In this document: positions 1-10,880 of the stretch, piece by piece
Numbering within the stretch: position 1 is the first letter of the stretch
Layout: the number at the start of each line of letters is the position of its first letter
Source of the DNA: Pseudomonadota bacterium
GTDB lineage: Bacteria > Pseudomonadota > Alphaproteobacteria > Sphingomonadales > Sphingomonadaceae
Reading direction: 5' to 3'
NCBI GenBank assembly: GCA_023390415.1
Contig: JAEWCW010000084.1
Location: forward strand, 1-43,046
Length of the DNA: 43,046 nucleotides
Made by a program: the position numbers and the translations under genes
The notes under the pieces: model-generated
The model's database searches: none
What the model saw: only the letters and a program-made list of their open reading frames with translations
Told to the model about the DNA's origin: nothing

Positions 1-37
1 CACGACCGGCGCTCACAGCATTGCGGTCAGTCCGCGC

Positions 38-442
38 TCAGGCCGCTCGGCCCAGCCCAAGCACGGCCGCCCATTCCTCGTCCCGCACCGGCGACACCGA
101 TAGGCGGGACTGGCGGATGAGCTCCATCCCCGCGAGCGCGGGCTCGGCCTTGATCGCCTTGAGGGTCACCGGCGGCTCGAGTGCGCGGACCGGCTCGACC
201 CGGACCGACACCCAGGCCGGGTCCTTCGGGTCGGGCTGGGCGGCGCGGGCGATGCGCATGATGCCGACCACGGCGCGCTCGTCGCCGCTATGGTAGAAGA
301 AGGCCTCGTCGCCTTCGGCCATCGCCTTGAGGTGGAGCCGCGCCGCCGGGTTGCGCACCCCGTCCCATTCGGTGCCGCCGTCGGCGACGAGCTGCTGCCA
401 GCTGTAGCTCCCCGGCTCCGATTTCATCAGCCAATGCGCCAT
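38..442 (-). CDS. EVE domain-containing protein
   Basis: This predicted 134-residue protein consists almost entirely of one EVE domain, a PUA-like fold thought to bind modified bases in nucleic acids. Family hallmarks are visible: the N-terminal MAHWLMKSEP, then SWQQL, WDGVRNPAAR, and the core segment AFFYHSGDERAVVGI. The frame is open upstream, but the ATG at 442 is chosen because homologues begin right before the HWLMKSEP motif. The gene stands alone and faces away from the SleB gene. The biochemical role of bacterial stand-alone EVE proteins is not settled, so only the family call is firm. Confidence 0.9.
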   Translation of the reverse strand: MAHWLMKSEPGSYSWQQLVADGGTEWDGVRNPAARLHLKAMAEGDEAFFYHSGDERAVVGIMRIARAAQPDPKDPAWVSVRVEPVRALEPPVTLKAIKAEPALAGMELIRQSRLSVSPVRDEEWAAVLGLGRAA

Positions 443-811
443 CGCCATCGCCATCCCCTCCGCTTCGCCCGGTCTAGCCGCCGTGGCGGGGATGCTCAAC
501 GACCCGATTCGTTACGGCTGCGCGCCGTCCCGAGGCTTGGAACGCGGCTGGAGCCGGCGACCAGTTGGTTGATTTTGCAGGTGATTTGAAGAGGTTCCTC
601 GCTTCGTCGTCGGCGTTAACCATTTCGTCCGAATTGTGTCAACGATCCGTTGATCTTGGTTACGACGTCCGCCATCTGGCCGTCATCGAATGATTGCGAG
701 AGCGAGCGCCGCGGCCTGAAGGGCAGGCGGCAAAGCGAGACGGGGGCCTCGATCGGGGATGCATCCTGCATCCGGGGGATCGGCCGACCGCACATGTAAG
801 AATGAGGAAGA
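443..811. other. Divergent intergenic region without a gene
   Basis: This 369-base stretch separates two divergent genes and should hold both promoters. I see no convincing protein gene; the open frames here have no recognisable content. A short palindrome, GATGCA-TCC-TGCATC at 758-772, lies about 40 bases before the start of the downstream hydrolase gene and could be a protein-binding site, but there is no second copy to support that. No clear -35/-10 pair was identified. Confidence 0.4.
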
Positions 812-1366
812 ATGATCCGCACGCTTCGTGCCGCGGGCACTGCCGCGGCCGCGTTTGGCCTGTTTGCGTCCATCACCCTGGGCGGCCCGTTTTCGGGCGA
901 AGGCAGCGCATTTCCCGCCACTGCAACCCCGATCCCGGCCGAGGTGCTGAGCCTCGACCAGCAGGTAGCCCGGTCGACGACGACCGAGACCACCGATGCC
1001 GAGCAGGATTGCCTTGCGAGCGCCGTCTATTTCGAGGCGCGCGGCGAACCGCTCCAGGGCCAGCTCGCGGTCGCCGACGTGGTGCTGAACCGCGCCGCCT
1101 CCGGCCGCTACCCGGCGACCATCTGCGGCGTCGTCCTGCAGCCCTGGCAGTTCTCCTTCGTGAACCGCACCGGCCGCATCCCCAATGCCGATCGGTCGTC
1201 CGAGGCATGGCGCAAGGCCGTCGCGGTCGCCCGCATCGCCCAGGCCGGAACCGCCCGCGCCGTCGCTCCGGACGTCCTCTGGTACCATGCCGATTACGTC
1301 TCGCCGAGCTGGGGCCGTCGCCTCGCCTGCCAGGACAAGATCGGGCTCCACATCTTCTACAGCTGA
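812..1366 (+). CDS. Cell wall hydrolase, SleB family
   Basis: The 184-residue protein has an N-terminal hydrophobic segment (residues about 5-24) that looks like a signal peptide or anchor. A Hydrolase_2 (SleB-like) domain follows from about residue 64. The family motifs are present: YFEARGEP with the presumed catalytic Glu75, then VLNRAASGRYP, a Cys, and the QFSF segment. SleB was first known as a spore cortex lytic enzyme, but in proteobacteria this domain is common in periplasmic peptidoglycan hydrolases. The start at 812 follows a GAGG ribosome binding site. The 3' end overlaps that of the convergent AlkB-like gene by 10 bases. Confidence 0.9.
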   Translation: MIRTLRAAGTAAAAFGLFASITLGGPFSGEGSAFPATATPIPAEVLSLDQQVARSTTTETTDAEQDCLASAVYFEARGEPLQGQLAVADVVLNRAASGRYPATICGVVLQPWQFSFVNRTGRIPNADRSSEAWRKAVAVARIAQAGTARAVAPDVLWYHADYVSPSWGRRLACQDKIGLHIFYS

Positions 1367-1941
1367 GGCGCTTCTCGGAGCGTCCTGAACGTCGCCGAGA
1401 AGCGGTGCGCAGCCACGGGGGCGAGGCTGTGTTCCCACTCCGACCGGGCCGCCCCGCGCAAGGCATAGGCCGAGCGCGGGGCGGTCTGCAGCGTGAAGCG
1501 CTGCCATTTATCCCCTTGCTTGCGCCGGAAGCGGAGCGGCGCCGGCGCGCCGAGCGAGACTCCGATCACGTCGCCGAACACCGGCCGGTCGCGATGCCAG
1601 CCGAGCCCGGCGCCTTCCTCATATTCGTTGATCAGCAGGTGGACGAGCGCTTCGGGCGCGAGCCCTGCGAAGGCTGCCGCGCGCTCGCGAAGCGGCTCCA
1701 GCCAGTCCGGGATCGGCGCCGCCTCGGCGAGGCCGCTGCCGTCGAACCGATATTGATAGCCGAACGAGATCACCCGGCGGCGCCCGACGAAGCCGTGAAA
1801 CTCGAACGGCTTGAACGGCAGCTGGAGGAAGCGCTCGAGCAGCGCCTCCTCCTCGCCCGGCGCGATCAGATCTTCCCGATAGTCCAGGCCTTCGGGAACC
1901 GGTTCCGAAGCGCCGAACAGATCGAATTGCGCCTTCGCCAT
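1357..1941 (-). CDS. AlkB-like alpha-ketoglutarate-dependent dioxygenase
   Basis: This 194-residue protein belongs to the 2-oxoglutarate/Fe(II) dioxygenase AlkB family, which repairs alkylated bases oxidatively. The iron ligands can be placed at His116 and Asp118 (GWHRDRP) and at His171 (EHSLAP). The 2-oxoglutarate-binding arginines are at 180 and 186 (RFSATFR). INEYEEGAGLGWH is the typical run before the HxD motif. The ATG at 1941 is preferred over one five codons upstream because MAKAQFDLFG matches the usual N-terminus. It resembles the short ALKBH2/3-like bacterial group more than E. coli AlkB; whether it acts on DNA, RNA or protein cannot be decided here. Confidence 0.88.
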   Translation of the reverse strand: MAKAQFDLFGASEPVPEGLDYREDLIAPGEEEALLERFLQLPFKPFEFHGFVGRRRVISFGYQYRFDGSGLAEAAPIPDWLEPLRERAAAFAGLAPEALVHLLINEYEEGAGLGWHRDRPVFGDVIGVSLGAPAPLRFRRKQGDKWQRFTLQTAPRSAYALRGAARSEWEHSLAPVAAHRFSATFRTLREAPQL

Positions 1942-2014
1942 GACTCCCAAACGCACGGCAGCGGAAAAAGCCGGGTTGACGAATGCATGTGAAATCTGGG
2001 AGTTGGGCGCCGCG

Positions 2015-2140
2015 ATGACGAACGGGACGATCCTTCTTCCGCTTCACGGCGCCGCTTCCGCGGCCGCCGATTCGCGCGCTCAGGCCTGGCTCTGGTGGCA
2101 CGGTACCCCGTCCGCGGCGGCCTCCCTGCATCGATGGTGA
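2015..2140 (+). CDS. trpL: trp operon leader peptide
   Basis: This short frame encodes a 41-residue peptide with the sequence AWLWWHG (Trp codons at 2087, 2093 and 2096) and a fourth Trp codon at 2135 just before the stop. It lies directly before an intrinsic terminator and trpD. That arrangement is the signature of a trp leader, in which a ribosome starved of charged tRNA-Trp stalls and prevents termination. The ATG at 2015 follows GGGAG at 1998-2002. The reading frame is open further upstream, so the start is inferred. A TTGACG that could be a -35 element lies at 1976-1981, with no clear -10. The peptide is longer than the 14-residue E. coli TrpL. Confidence 0.8.
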   Translation: MTNGTILLPLHGAASAAADSRAQAWLWWHGTPSAAASLHRW

Positions 2141-2179
2141 CGACCCACTAAAGGTCAGTTTTCCCGATCAGCCCGCCGC
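2114..2179 (+). promoter_or_regulatory. trp attenuator: candidate antiterminator pairing
   Basis: GCGGCGG at 2114-2120 can pair over 7 bases with CCGCCGC at 2173-2179. The second segment is also the left arm of the terminator hairpin, so the two structures exclude each other. An earlier CCGCCG at 2064-2069 can pair with the first segment instead and would free the terminator arm. The Trp codons lie between these elements. The sequence therefore supports a three-state attenuator; the folding itself was read by eye and not computed. Confidence 0.6.
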
Positions 2180-2197
2180 TCCCGGCGGGCTTTTTCT
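2171..2197 (+). terminator. Intrinsic terminator of the trp attenuator
   Basis: GCCCGCCG (2171-2178) and CGGCGGGC (2183-2190) form a perfect 8-bp GC stem with the 4-base loop CTCC, followed by TTTTTCTTT. This is a textbook intrinsic terminator. It sits 31 bases after the trpL stop codon and 25 bases before trpD, with no gene between, so its natural role is conditional termination ahead of trpD. Confidence 0.9.
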
Positions 2198-2221
2198 TTG
2201 CGCGCATTCCCGAGGATCACC

Positions 2222-3283
2222 ATGATGTTCACCGCCGCCAATCTCGCCTTCCGCCTGCCCCAGACCACGGGGACCCCCGACGACGCGCTCGCTTTGCTCT
2301 ATGCCGGCCTGTCGCTGGACGAGCAGGATTCCGAGACGCTGTTCGCCGCTTTGGTCGAGGGGCGCCTGAGCGAGCCGTCGATCGCCGCGATGCTGATCGC
2401 GCTTCGCCTCAAGGGCGAGACGACCGCCGAGCTGATCGGCGCCGCCCGCGCGCTCCGCGCCGCCGACCTGCCGTTCGAGCGGCCGGACTATCTCTTCGCC
2501 GACAGCTGCGGCACCGGCGGCGACGGATCGGGCACGATCAACGTCTCCACCGCCTCGGCCTTCGTCGCCGCCGCGGCCGGGCTCCCGGTCGCCAAGCACG
2601 GCAACCGCTCCGTCACCTCGCGCTGCGGATCGGCCGACGTGCTCGAGCAGCTCGGAGTCAAGCTGGAGGTCTCCGCCGAGGTCTCGCGCCGGGCGCTGGA
2701 CGAGGCCGGGATCTGCTTCCTGTTCGCGCCGCTCTACCATCCCGGCCTCCGCCATGCCGGGCCGGTGCGGCGGGCGCTCAAGGTGCGGACGATCATGAAC
2801 CTGCTCGGCCCCTGCGTGAACCCGGCCGAGCCGCCGGTGCAGCTGCTCGGGGTCGCCGATCCGACCTTGCTCGAGCCGATCGCCCGCACCCTCGCTGCGC
2901 TCGGCGTAAAGCGGGCCTTGGTCGTCCACGGCGCCGGCCTCGACGAGATGGCCCTCCACGGCGAGACCGAAGCGGTTCGGCTAGACGGCGGCCAGATCGA
3001 GCGGCTGACCATCGTCCCGGAGGAGGTCGGCCTCGGCCGTGCCCCGGCGCGCGCGCTGAGCGGCGGCGGCCCGGAGGAGAATGCGGCGCGGCTGAAGGCT
3101 CTGCTCTCCGGCTACGGCACCGCCGCCGAGCGGGACGCTGTGGCGCTCAATGCCGGCGCCCTGCTGATGACCGCGCGGCTGGTTCCGGACCTGCGGGAAG
3201 GAGTCGCCCGCGCCCTCGACGTTTTGTCCTCGGGCGCCTCGGCGCGCGTTCTTCGCCGCCTCGTGGAGATCACGAATGACTGA
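2222..3283 (+). CDS. trpD: Anthranilate phosphoribosyltransferase
   Basis: TrpD transfers phosphoribose from PRPP to anthranilate in tryptophan synthesis. The 353-residue protein shows the PRPP-binding GTGGDG (residues about 97-102), then INVSTASAFVAAA, KHGNRSV and RHAGPVRR. Several runs, such as RPDYLFAD and CFLFAPLYH, look like the TrpD half of the enterobacterial TrpG-TrpD fusion, but no TrpG domain is present. The tandem ATGATG at 2222/2225 follows GAGG at 2212-2215, and either codon could be used. It is the first structural gene after the attenuator and overlaps trpCF by 8 bases, indicating translational coupling. Confidence 0.95.
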   Translation: MMFTAANLAFRLPQTTGTPDDALALLYAGLSLDEQDSETLFAALVEGRLSEPSIAAMLIALRLKGETTAELIGAARALRAADLPFERPDYLFADSCGTGGDGSGTINVSTASAFVAAAAGLPVAKHGNRSVTSRCGSADVLEQLGVKLEVSAEVSRRALDEAGICFLFAPLYHPGLRHAGPVRRALKVRTIMNLLGPCVNPAEPPVQLLGVADPTLLEPIARTLAALGVKRALVVHGAGLDEMALHGETEAVRLDGGQIERLTIVPEEVGLGRAPARALSGGGPEENAARLKALLSGYGTAAERDAVALNAGALLMTARLVPDLREGVARALDVLSSGASARVLRRLVEITND

Positions 3284-4678
3284 ATTGGGAATCCTCGGCG
3301 AGATCGTGGCGACCAAGCGGCGCGACGTCGCGGCGCGGCTCGCCGATCGGAGCTTCGCGGAGGTCGCCGCCGGCGCAGAGACGAGCCGGCGGAGCCTGCG
3401 CGCGGCGCTCGCCCGGCCCGGCGCGCGTTTCGTGATGGAGGTGAAGCGCGCCTCGCCGTCGGGCGGTGCGATCCGCGCCGATGCCGATCCCGCGGCCATC
3501 GCGCGCTTCTATGCCGGCGCCGCAGACGCGATCAGCGTGCTCACCGATCGCCCCTATTTCGGCGGCTCGCTGGAGGATCTGCGCGCGGTCCGCGCCGTCT
3601 ATGACGGGCCGATCCTCGCCAAGGATTTCGTGGTCGATCCGCGCCAGGTCGCGGAGGCGCGGCTCGCCGGCGCCGATGCGGTGCTGGTGATGCTGTCGGT
3701 GCTCGACGACGCGGCTGCGCGCGAGGTGATCGCGGCGGCCGAGCGGCTCGGCATGGAGGCTTTGGTCGAGGCCCATGACGAGGCGGAGGTGCGCCGCGCG
3801 GTCGCGCTCGGCGCGCCGATCGTGGGGATCAACAATCGCAACCTCAAGACTCTCGACGTCGACCTCGCGGTGACCGAGCGGCTTGCGCACCTGGTGCCGG
3901 CGGACCGGCTCGTCGTCGCCGAATCGGGCATTGCGAGCCGCGCCGACGTCGAGCGGCTTGCGCCTCATGCCGACGCCTTCCTGGTCGGCTCGTCGCTGAT
4001 GCGCGCCGCCGATCCCGGCGCCGCCGCCCGCGCTTTGGTCTTCGGACCGGTCAAAGTGTGCGGCCTGACCGATTCCGAGGATGTCGCGATGGCCGCCGCG
4101 TCCGGCGCGACCTATGGCGGCTTCGTCATGGTTCCGAACACCCCGCGCGCTTTGACCCTCGGCCAGGCGCGGCCGCTCGCCGCAGCTGCGGCCGAGGCGG
4201 GGCTCGCGACGGTGGGTGTGTTCCGCAACGAGAAGGTCGCTGCGGTGGGCTGGGCTGCGCGGGCGCTCCGCCTCGCCGCGGTCCAGCTCCATGGCGAGGA
4301 GGATGCGGCCTATATCCGTGCGCTGCGCGGGCACCTGCCTGAGGGCGTCGAGATCTGGGCCGCGGGGGCGGTCGGGCGCGACCTACCCGAGCCGCGGCTC
4401 GGCAGCGACCGGACCGTGTTCGACACCGCGGTGAACGGCCGGAGCGGCGGCACCGGATTGCCGTTCGACTGGAGCCGGATCGCCGGCCGGCCCGAGCTGG
4501 CGCGCGGCTTTCTCGCGGGCGGGCTGAACCCGGGCAATGCCCGCAAGGCCGCCGCGGTCGGCGCGTTCGGGCTCGACGTCGGATCCGGGGTCGAGATGGC
4601 GCCCGGCCGCAAGGACGCGCTCAAGATGAGCGCCTTCTTCGAGGCGCTGCGCCTGCCGGCGCGGGCGGAGGCGCGCGC

Positions 4679-4685
<7 letters not shown>
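3276..4685 (+). CDS. trpCF: Bifunctional indole-3-glycerol phosphate synthase / phosphoribosylanthranilate isomerase
   Basis: This 469-residue protein joins two TIM barrels. The TrpC half (residues about 1-255) carries the catalytic-region motifs MEVKRASPSGG (Glu55, Lys57), LAKDFVVDP (Lys116), GINNRNLKTLDVDL and VVAESGI. The TrpF half (from about 257) carries KVCGLT, VGVFRNE, AAVQLHGEED, GGTGLPFDW and FLAGGLNPGNA. It catalyses the isomerisation of phosphoribosylanthranilate and then ring closure to indole glycerol phosphate. The domain order and many residues match the E. coli fused enzyme, whereas alphaproteobacteria generally encode TrpC and TrpF separately. The gene overlaps trpD by 8 bases and trpB by 7. 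Confidence 0.95.
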
Positions 4686-5853
<1,168 letters not shown>

Positions 5854-5857
<4 letters not shown>

Positions 5858-6634
5858 GCCGCTACGCGGACATGTTCGCCCGCCTGGCCGAGCGCGGGGA
5901 AGGGGCGTTCGGCGCCTTCGTCATGCTCGGCGATCCGGGGCTGAAGGAGAGCGCCGCGATCCTCGACGCCCTGGTCGAGGGCGGTGCCGACATGATCGAG
6001 GTCGGGATCCCCTTCTCCGATCCGATCGCCGACGGGCCTGTGATCCAGGCCGCCGCGGACCGCGCGCTCGCCGCCGGGGTCACCCCCGCCGACTGCTTCC
6101 GGCTGCTGGCGGAGTTCCGCGCCCGGCACGCGCAAGTGCCGGTCGGCATCCTCACTTATGCCAATCTCGTCATCGCCCGCGGCCGCGACGCCTTCTACGC
6201 GGCGGCCGCCGAAGCCGGCGTGGACAGCATCCTCGTCGCCGACGTGCCGGTCTTCGAGGCGCCGCCCTTCGTCGAAGCGGCGCGCGCGCACAATGTCGCG
6301 CCGGTGCTGATCGCCGCCCAGAACACGCCGGCCGCCACGCTGCGCCGAATCGCCGCGCTCGGCGGAGGCTATACCTATTGCCTCGCACGCTCGGGCGTGA
6401 CCGGCGCGGGCGACGCCGTCGCCTTCGATCATAGCGAGATGCTCGAAGCGCTGGGCGCAGACGCCGCGCCGCCACCGATCTTCGGCTTTGGCATCTCCAG
6501 GCCCGAGCATGTCCGCGCCGCCCTCGAGGCCGGCGCCGCCGGGGCGATCTCCGGCTCCGCGATCGTCAGCCTCATCGCCGAGCGGCCCACGGACCTCCGA
6601 GCGTTCGTCTCGGCGATGAAGGCGCCGACGCGGC

Positions 6635-6645
<11 letters not shown>
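5854..6645 (+). CDS. trpA: Tryptophan synthase alpha subunit
   Basis: TrpA cleaves indole glycerol phosphate and channels indole to TrpB. The 263-residue protein has the two catalytic acids at the same numbering as E. coli, Glu49 in MIEVGIPFSDP and Asp60 in IADGP. It also has GYTYCLARSGVTGA and GAAGAISGSAIV. The C-terminus FVSAMKAPTR is strikingly like that of E. coli TrpA. It is the last gene of the operon. Its 3' end overlaps the convergent FadJ-like gene by 11 bases, with no separate terminator visible. Confidence 0.97.
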
Positions 6646-8701
<2,056 letters not shown>

Positions 8702-8743
8702 GGCCGTCTCCGAAGCTGAAATTCGTCCGGCGATAGGCGCAGC

Positions 8744-8759
8744 TTTACGTAAACGTCAA
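8744..8759 (-). promoter_or_regulatory. Palindromic operator before the FadJ-like gene (copy A)
   Basis: Read on the gene strand the site is TTGACGTTTACGTAAA, 42 bases before the start codon. It is nearly palindromic and contains a -35-like TTGACG. A weak TATCGC lies 18 bases further on. An almost identical 16-mer, differing at one position, lies before the acyl-CoA dehydrogenase at 18585. From memory this resembles operators of MerR-family regulators of acyl-CoA catabolism such as LiuR; the identity of the regulator is inference. Confidence 0.6.
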
Positions 8760-8773
8760 CCGTGCTCCGCCAC

Positions 8774-10747
8774 TCAGACCGGAACCGCCATGTTCTTCGC
8801 GGCGAAGACCGATTGCCAGCTCTCGATCTCGCCGACGACGACATCGTCCAGCGTGTGCGCGATGCTTGCCACCTGGGCGTAGTGAAGGGCCGGCTGCGGG
8901 TTGGCGATGAGGGTCTCGACGCGGGCGCAGAGCGTGCCGAGCTTCTCGGCGGCGACCTCGGAGATCGCTGCGAACCGCTCGAAATCGCCGAGATAGCGGA
9001 TGCCTGCGAAGGCACCGCCCAGAGCCGGTAGCGCGATGCCGAGGAAGGTGAGCGGCTTGGCGAGGAGCTCGCCCGTCGTCGAGGGGACGAGTCCGACCGC
9101 GCCGGCGAGGATCAGCAGCAAATAGGCGGAGACCGAGACGATCGCGAGGACGAACATGATCTCGGAGAGGCGGTCGAGGCGGTGATGGACGTTGGTCAGC
9201 CGCCGCGCCTTCTCAAGGTGATAGGCGCGCTGGCCCTCGGCATGGGGGAGGAGCAGGTCCGCCAGCGCGCCGCGAAGATAGGCCTCGGTGACTTCGATCC
9301 GGGGCAGGCCAACGTCGCGCAGCATCTGGCGGGCATGAAATTCCGGCCATTCGCTGCCCGATCCTTGCGGCCAGCGCGCCGCCGGGCGCGCGGCCCCGAG
9401 CATCAGCAGGATCGGGGCGTGGCGGAGATATTCGGAGAGCCGTCTCGTCTCCATCCAGCGCGGGTGCCAGCGGCGCTTTCGCCCGGCGACGGTGATCGCG
9501 ACGACGATGAGGAGCAGCAGCAGCTCGGTCAGCGCGAACGGCCACTTCCAGTCCACCTTGACCAGGGGCAGGTAAGCGGCGCCGGCGATGACCGCCAGCG
9601 CCGCCAGGAGGAAATTGAGCACCATCCCGCCGCGATAGGAATCGGCGAGATAGGTGGAGAGGCCGTCGGCTCGGGCGAAGGGCCTAAGGATCGCTGCACC
9701 GATCCGCTCGACGAAGCGCGCGTCGGACCCGGGCAGGCTGCGGGCCGCGCCGAGAAAGGGTGCCGCCGATCCCTCTCCGATCGCGTCTGGCGCCTCGTAG
9801 TCGGTGACAAGGCTGGCGAAGTGTCCGCCTTCCGGTGAGCCCCCGAACAGGGCCTCGATCCTTCGATAGGCGTGGAAGCGGCGCCGGCTCCGCCCATGCC
9901 AGCGCTCGGCTTCGAACTCGGCGACGCGGGCGCCATCATCCTGATCAGGTGGGCCTGCGATCGCCGCGACCGCGGCGCCGATCTCGGCGAGCGGCTGGGG
10001 CGGTCCGAGACGCTCCAGCGCGTCGGGGCCGGCCAGGAGCCGGACCGACCGAGGCTCGGCAGCGTCGATCCAGATCACCGGCGCACCATGGTATAGAGCG
10101 TTCTCGATCGAATGGCGGGTGCCCCCGATCGAGCCCGGCGTCCCGCCGTCCCAGATCGCGATGATCAGATCCGATTGCTCGATCATCACCCGAGCCGCGA
10201 TCGCCGCACGCTCCGAGGCGAGGATGGCGAAGGCCGTGGCCGCCTCCCGGTCATCCGGGGCTGAAAGGGATTTGAGGAACCGCTCGGCGACAAGCGCATC
10301 CTGGTCCGCGAGCTGGAACAGCTGGACCCGCGCCGCGAGGCTGCGCATCGCCGCTGCCTGGCGTTGGACCCCGGGAGACTGGGCGTCCTCGCCGGCGAGC
10401 AGGGCTGCGGCGTCCGCTTCGCCGATAGTCTCGCAATTGACGGCGACGCTCAGATCGAGCCCGAAAGGGAGGGGCGCCACCACCTCCCAGCCGCGCGCCA
10501 GCGCTTGCTCCATTGCGATCGCGTCGGCGCCAGGCGCGAGCAGCGAGTGGAGCCGGATCCGCGCACCGGCGCCACAGGCCTCGGCGGCGGCCGCATCGAG
10601 CGAGTCCAGAACCGCGCGCAGACTCTCCTCAATCGCTTCGCGGTTTGCCGCAAATGCCGGATTGCCTTCGCGATGTCCCGTGACGCCGACGCTGAGACGC
10701 GCAGCCCGAAGGCCGCCCGATTCGGCGCGCGCGGAATCGCGGTTCAT
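8774..10747 (-). CDS. SLOG-domain protein with four transmembrane helices
   Basis: The 657-residue protein begins with a Rossmann-like SLOG domain (about residues 17-230). Its SVGVTGHRE opening, LLAPGADAIA, WEVVAPLPF, and DLIIAIWDGG with GGTRHSIENAL fit the nucleotide-ligand-binding SLOG/DprA-like superfamily. Two hydrophobic pairs follow, at about 374-395 with 403-422 and about 530-552 with 565-587. The C-terminal helical part (DFERFAAISEVAAEKL, then GEIESW) recalls the SLATT/DUF4231-type membrane modules that partner with SLOG domains in predicted conflict systems. It is transcribed divergently from a TIR-TPR protein 133 bases away. Binding of a nucleotide ligand and action at the inner membrane are inferred, not shown. 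Confidence 0.72.
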   Translation of the reverse strand: MNRDSARAESGGLRAARLSVGVTGHREGNPAFAANREAIEESLRAVLDSLDAAAAEACGAGARIRLHSLLAPGADAIAMEQALARGWEVVAPLPFGLDLSVAVNCETIGEADAAALLAGEDAQSPGVQRQAAAMRSLAARVQLFQLADQDALVAERFLKSLSAPDDREAATAFAILASERAAIAARVMIEQSDLIIAIWDGGTPGSIGGTRHSIENALYHGAPVIWIDAAEPRSVRLLAGPDALERLGPPQPLAEIGAAVAAIAGPPDQDDGARVAEFEAERWHGRSRRRFHAYRRIEALFGGSPEGGHFASLVTDYEAPDAIGEGSAAPFLGAARSLPGSDARFVERIGAAILRPFARADGLSTYLADSYRGGMVLNFLLAALAVIAGAAYLPLVKVDWKWPFALTELLLLLIVVAITVAGRKRRWHPRWMETRRLSEYLRHAPILLMLGAARPAARWPQGSGSEWPEFHARQMLRDVGLPRIEVTEAYLRGALADLLLPHAEGQRAYHLEKARRLTNVHHRLDRLSEIMFVLAIVSVSAYLLLILAGAVGLVPSTTGELLAKPLTFLGIALPALGGAFAGIRYLGDFERFAAISEVAAEKLGTLCARVETLIANPQPALHYAQVASIAHTLDDVVVGEIESWQSVFAAKNMAVPV

Positions 10748-10880
10748 TTTGGCAGCGTAACCGACACCGGCCCCGGGACAAGTCTTTCCGGCAGAAGGAC
10801 CAAAGAACTTGTTACGAATTGGCCGAACGCCTAGACTTCACAGCAGCGAAATTCTGCAGCGCTAGCGGCAGGGGACGGCG
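10748..10880. promoter_or_regulatory. Shared divergent promoter region of the SLOG and TIR genes
   Basis: The 133 bases between the two divergent start codons must contain both promoters. No strong -35/-10 pair or palindrome was recognised by eye. The TIR gene has a GGGGA ribosome binding site just before its ATG. The short shared region makes joint control of the two genes likely. Confidence 0.4.

Noticed and set aside
616..993. A 125-codon frame on the minus strand upstream of and overlapping the SleB gene
   Set aside because: No recognisable motif or ribosome binding site, and it overlaps the well-supported SleB hydrolase.
1942..2014. TrpR operator before the trp leader
   Set aside because: No GTACTAGT-like palindrome is present; only a TTGACG that may be a -35 element.
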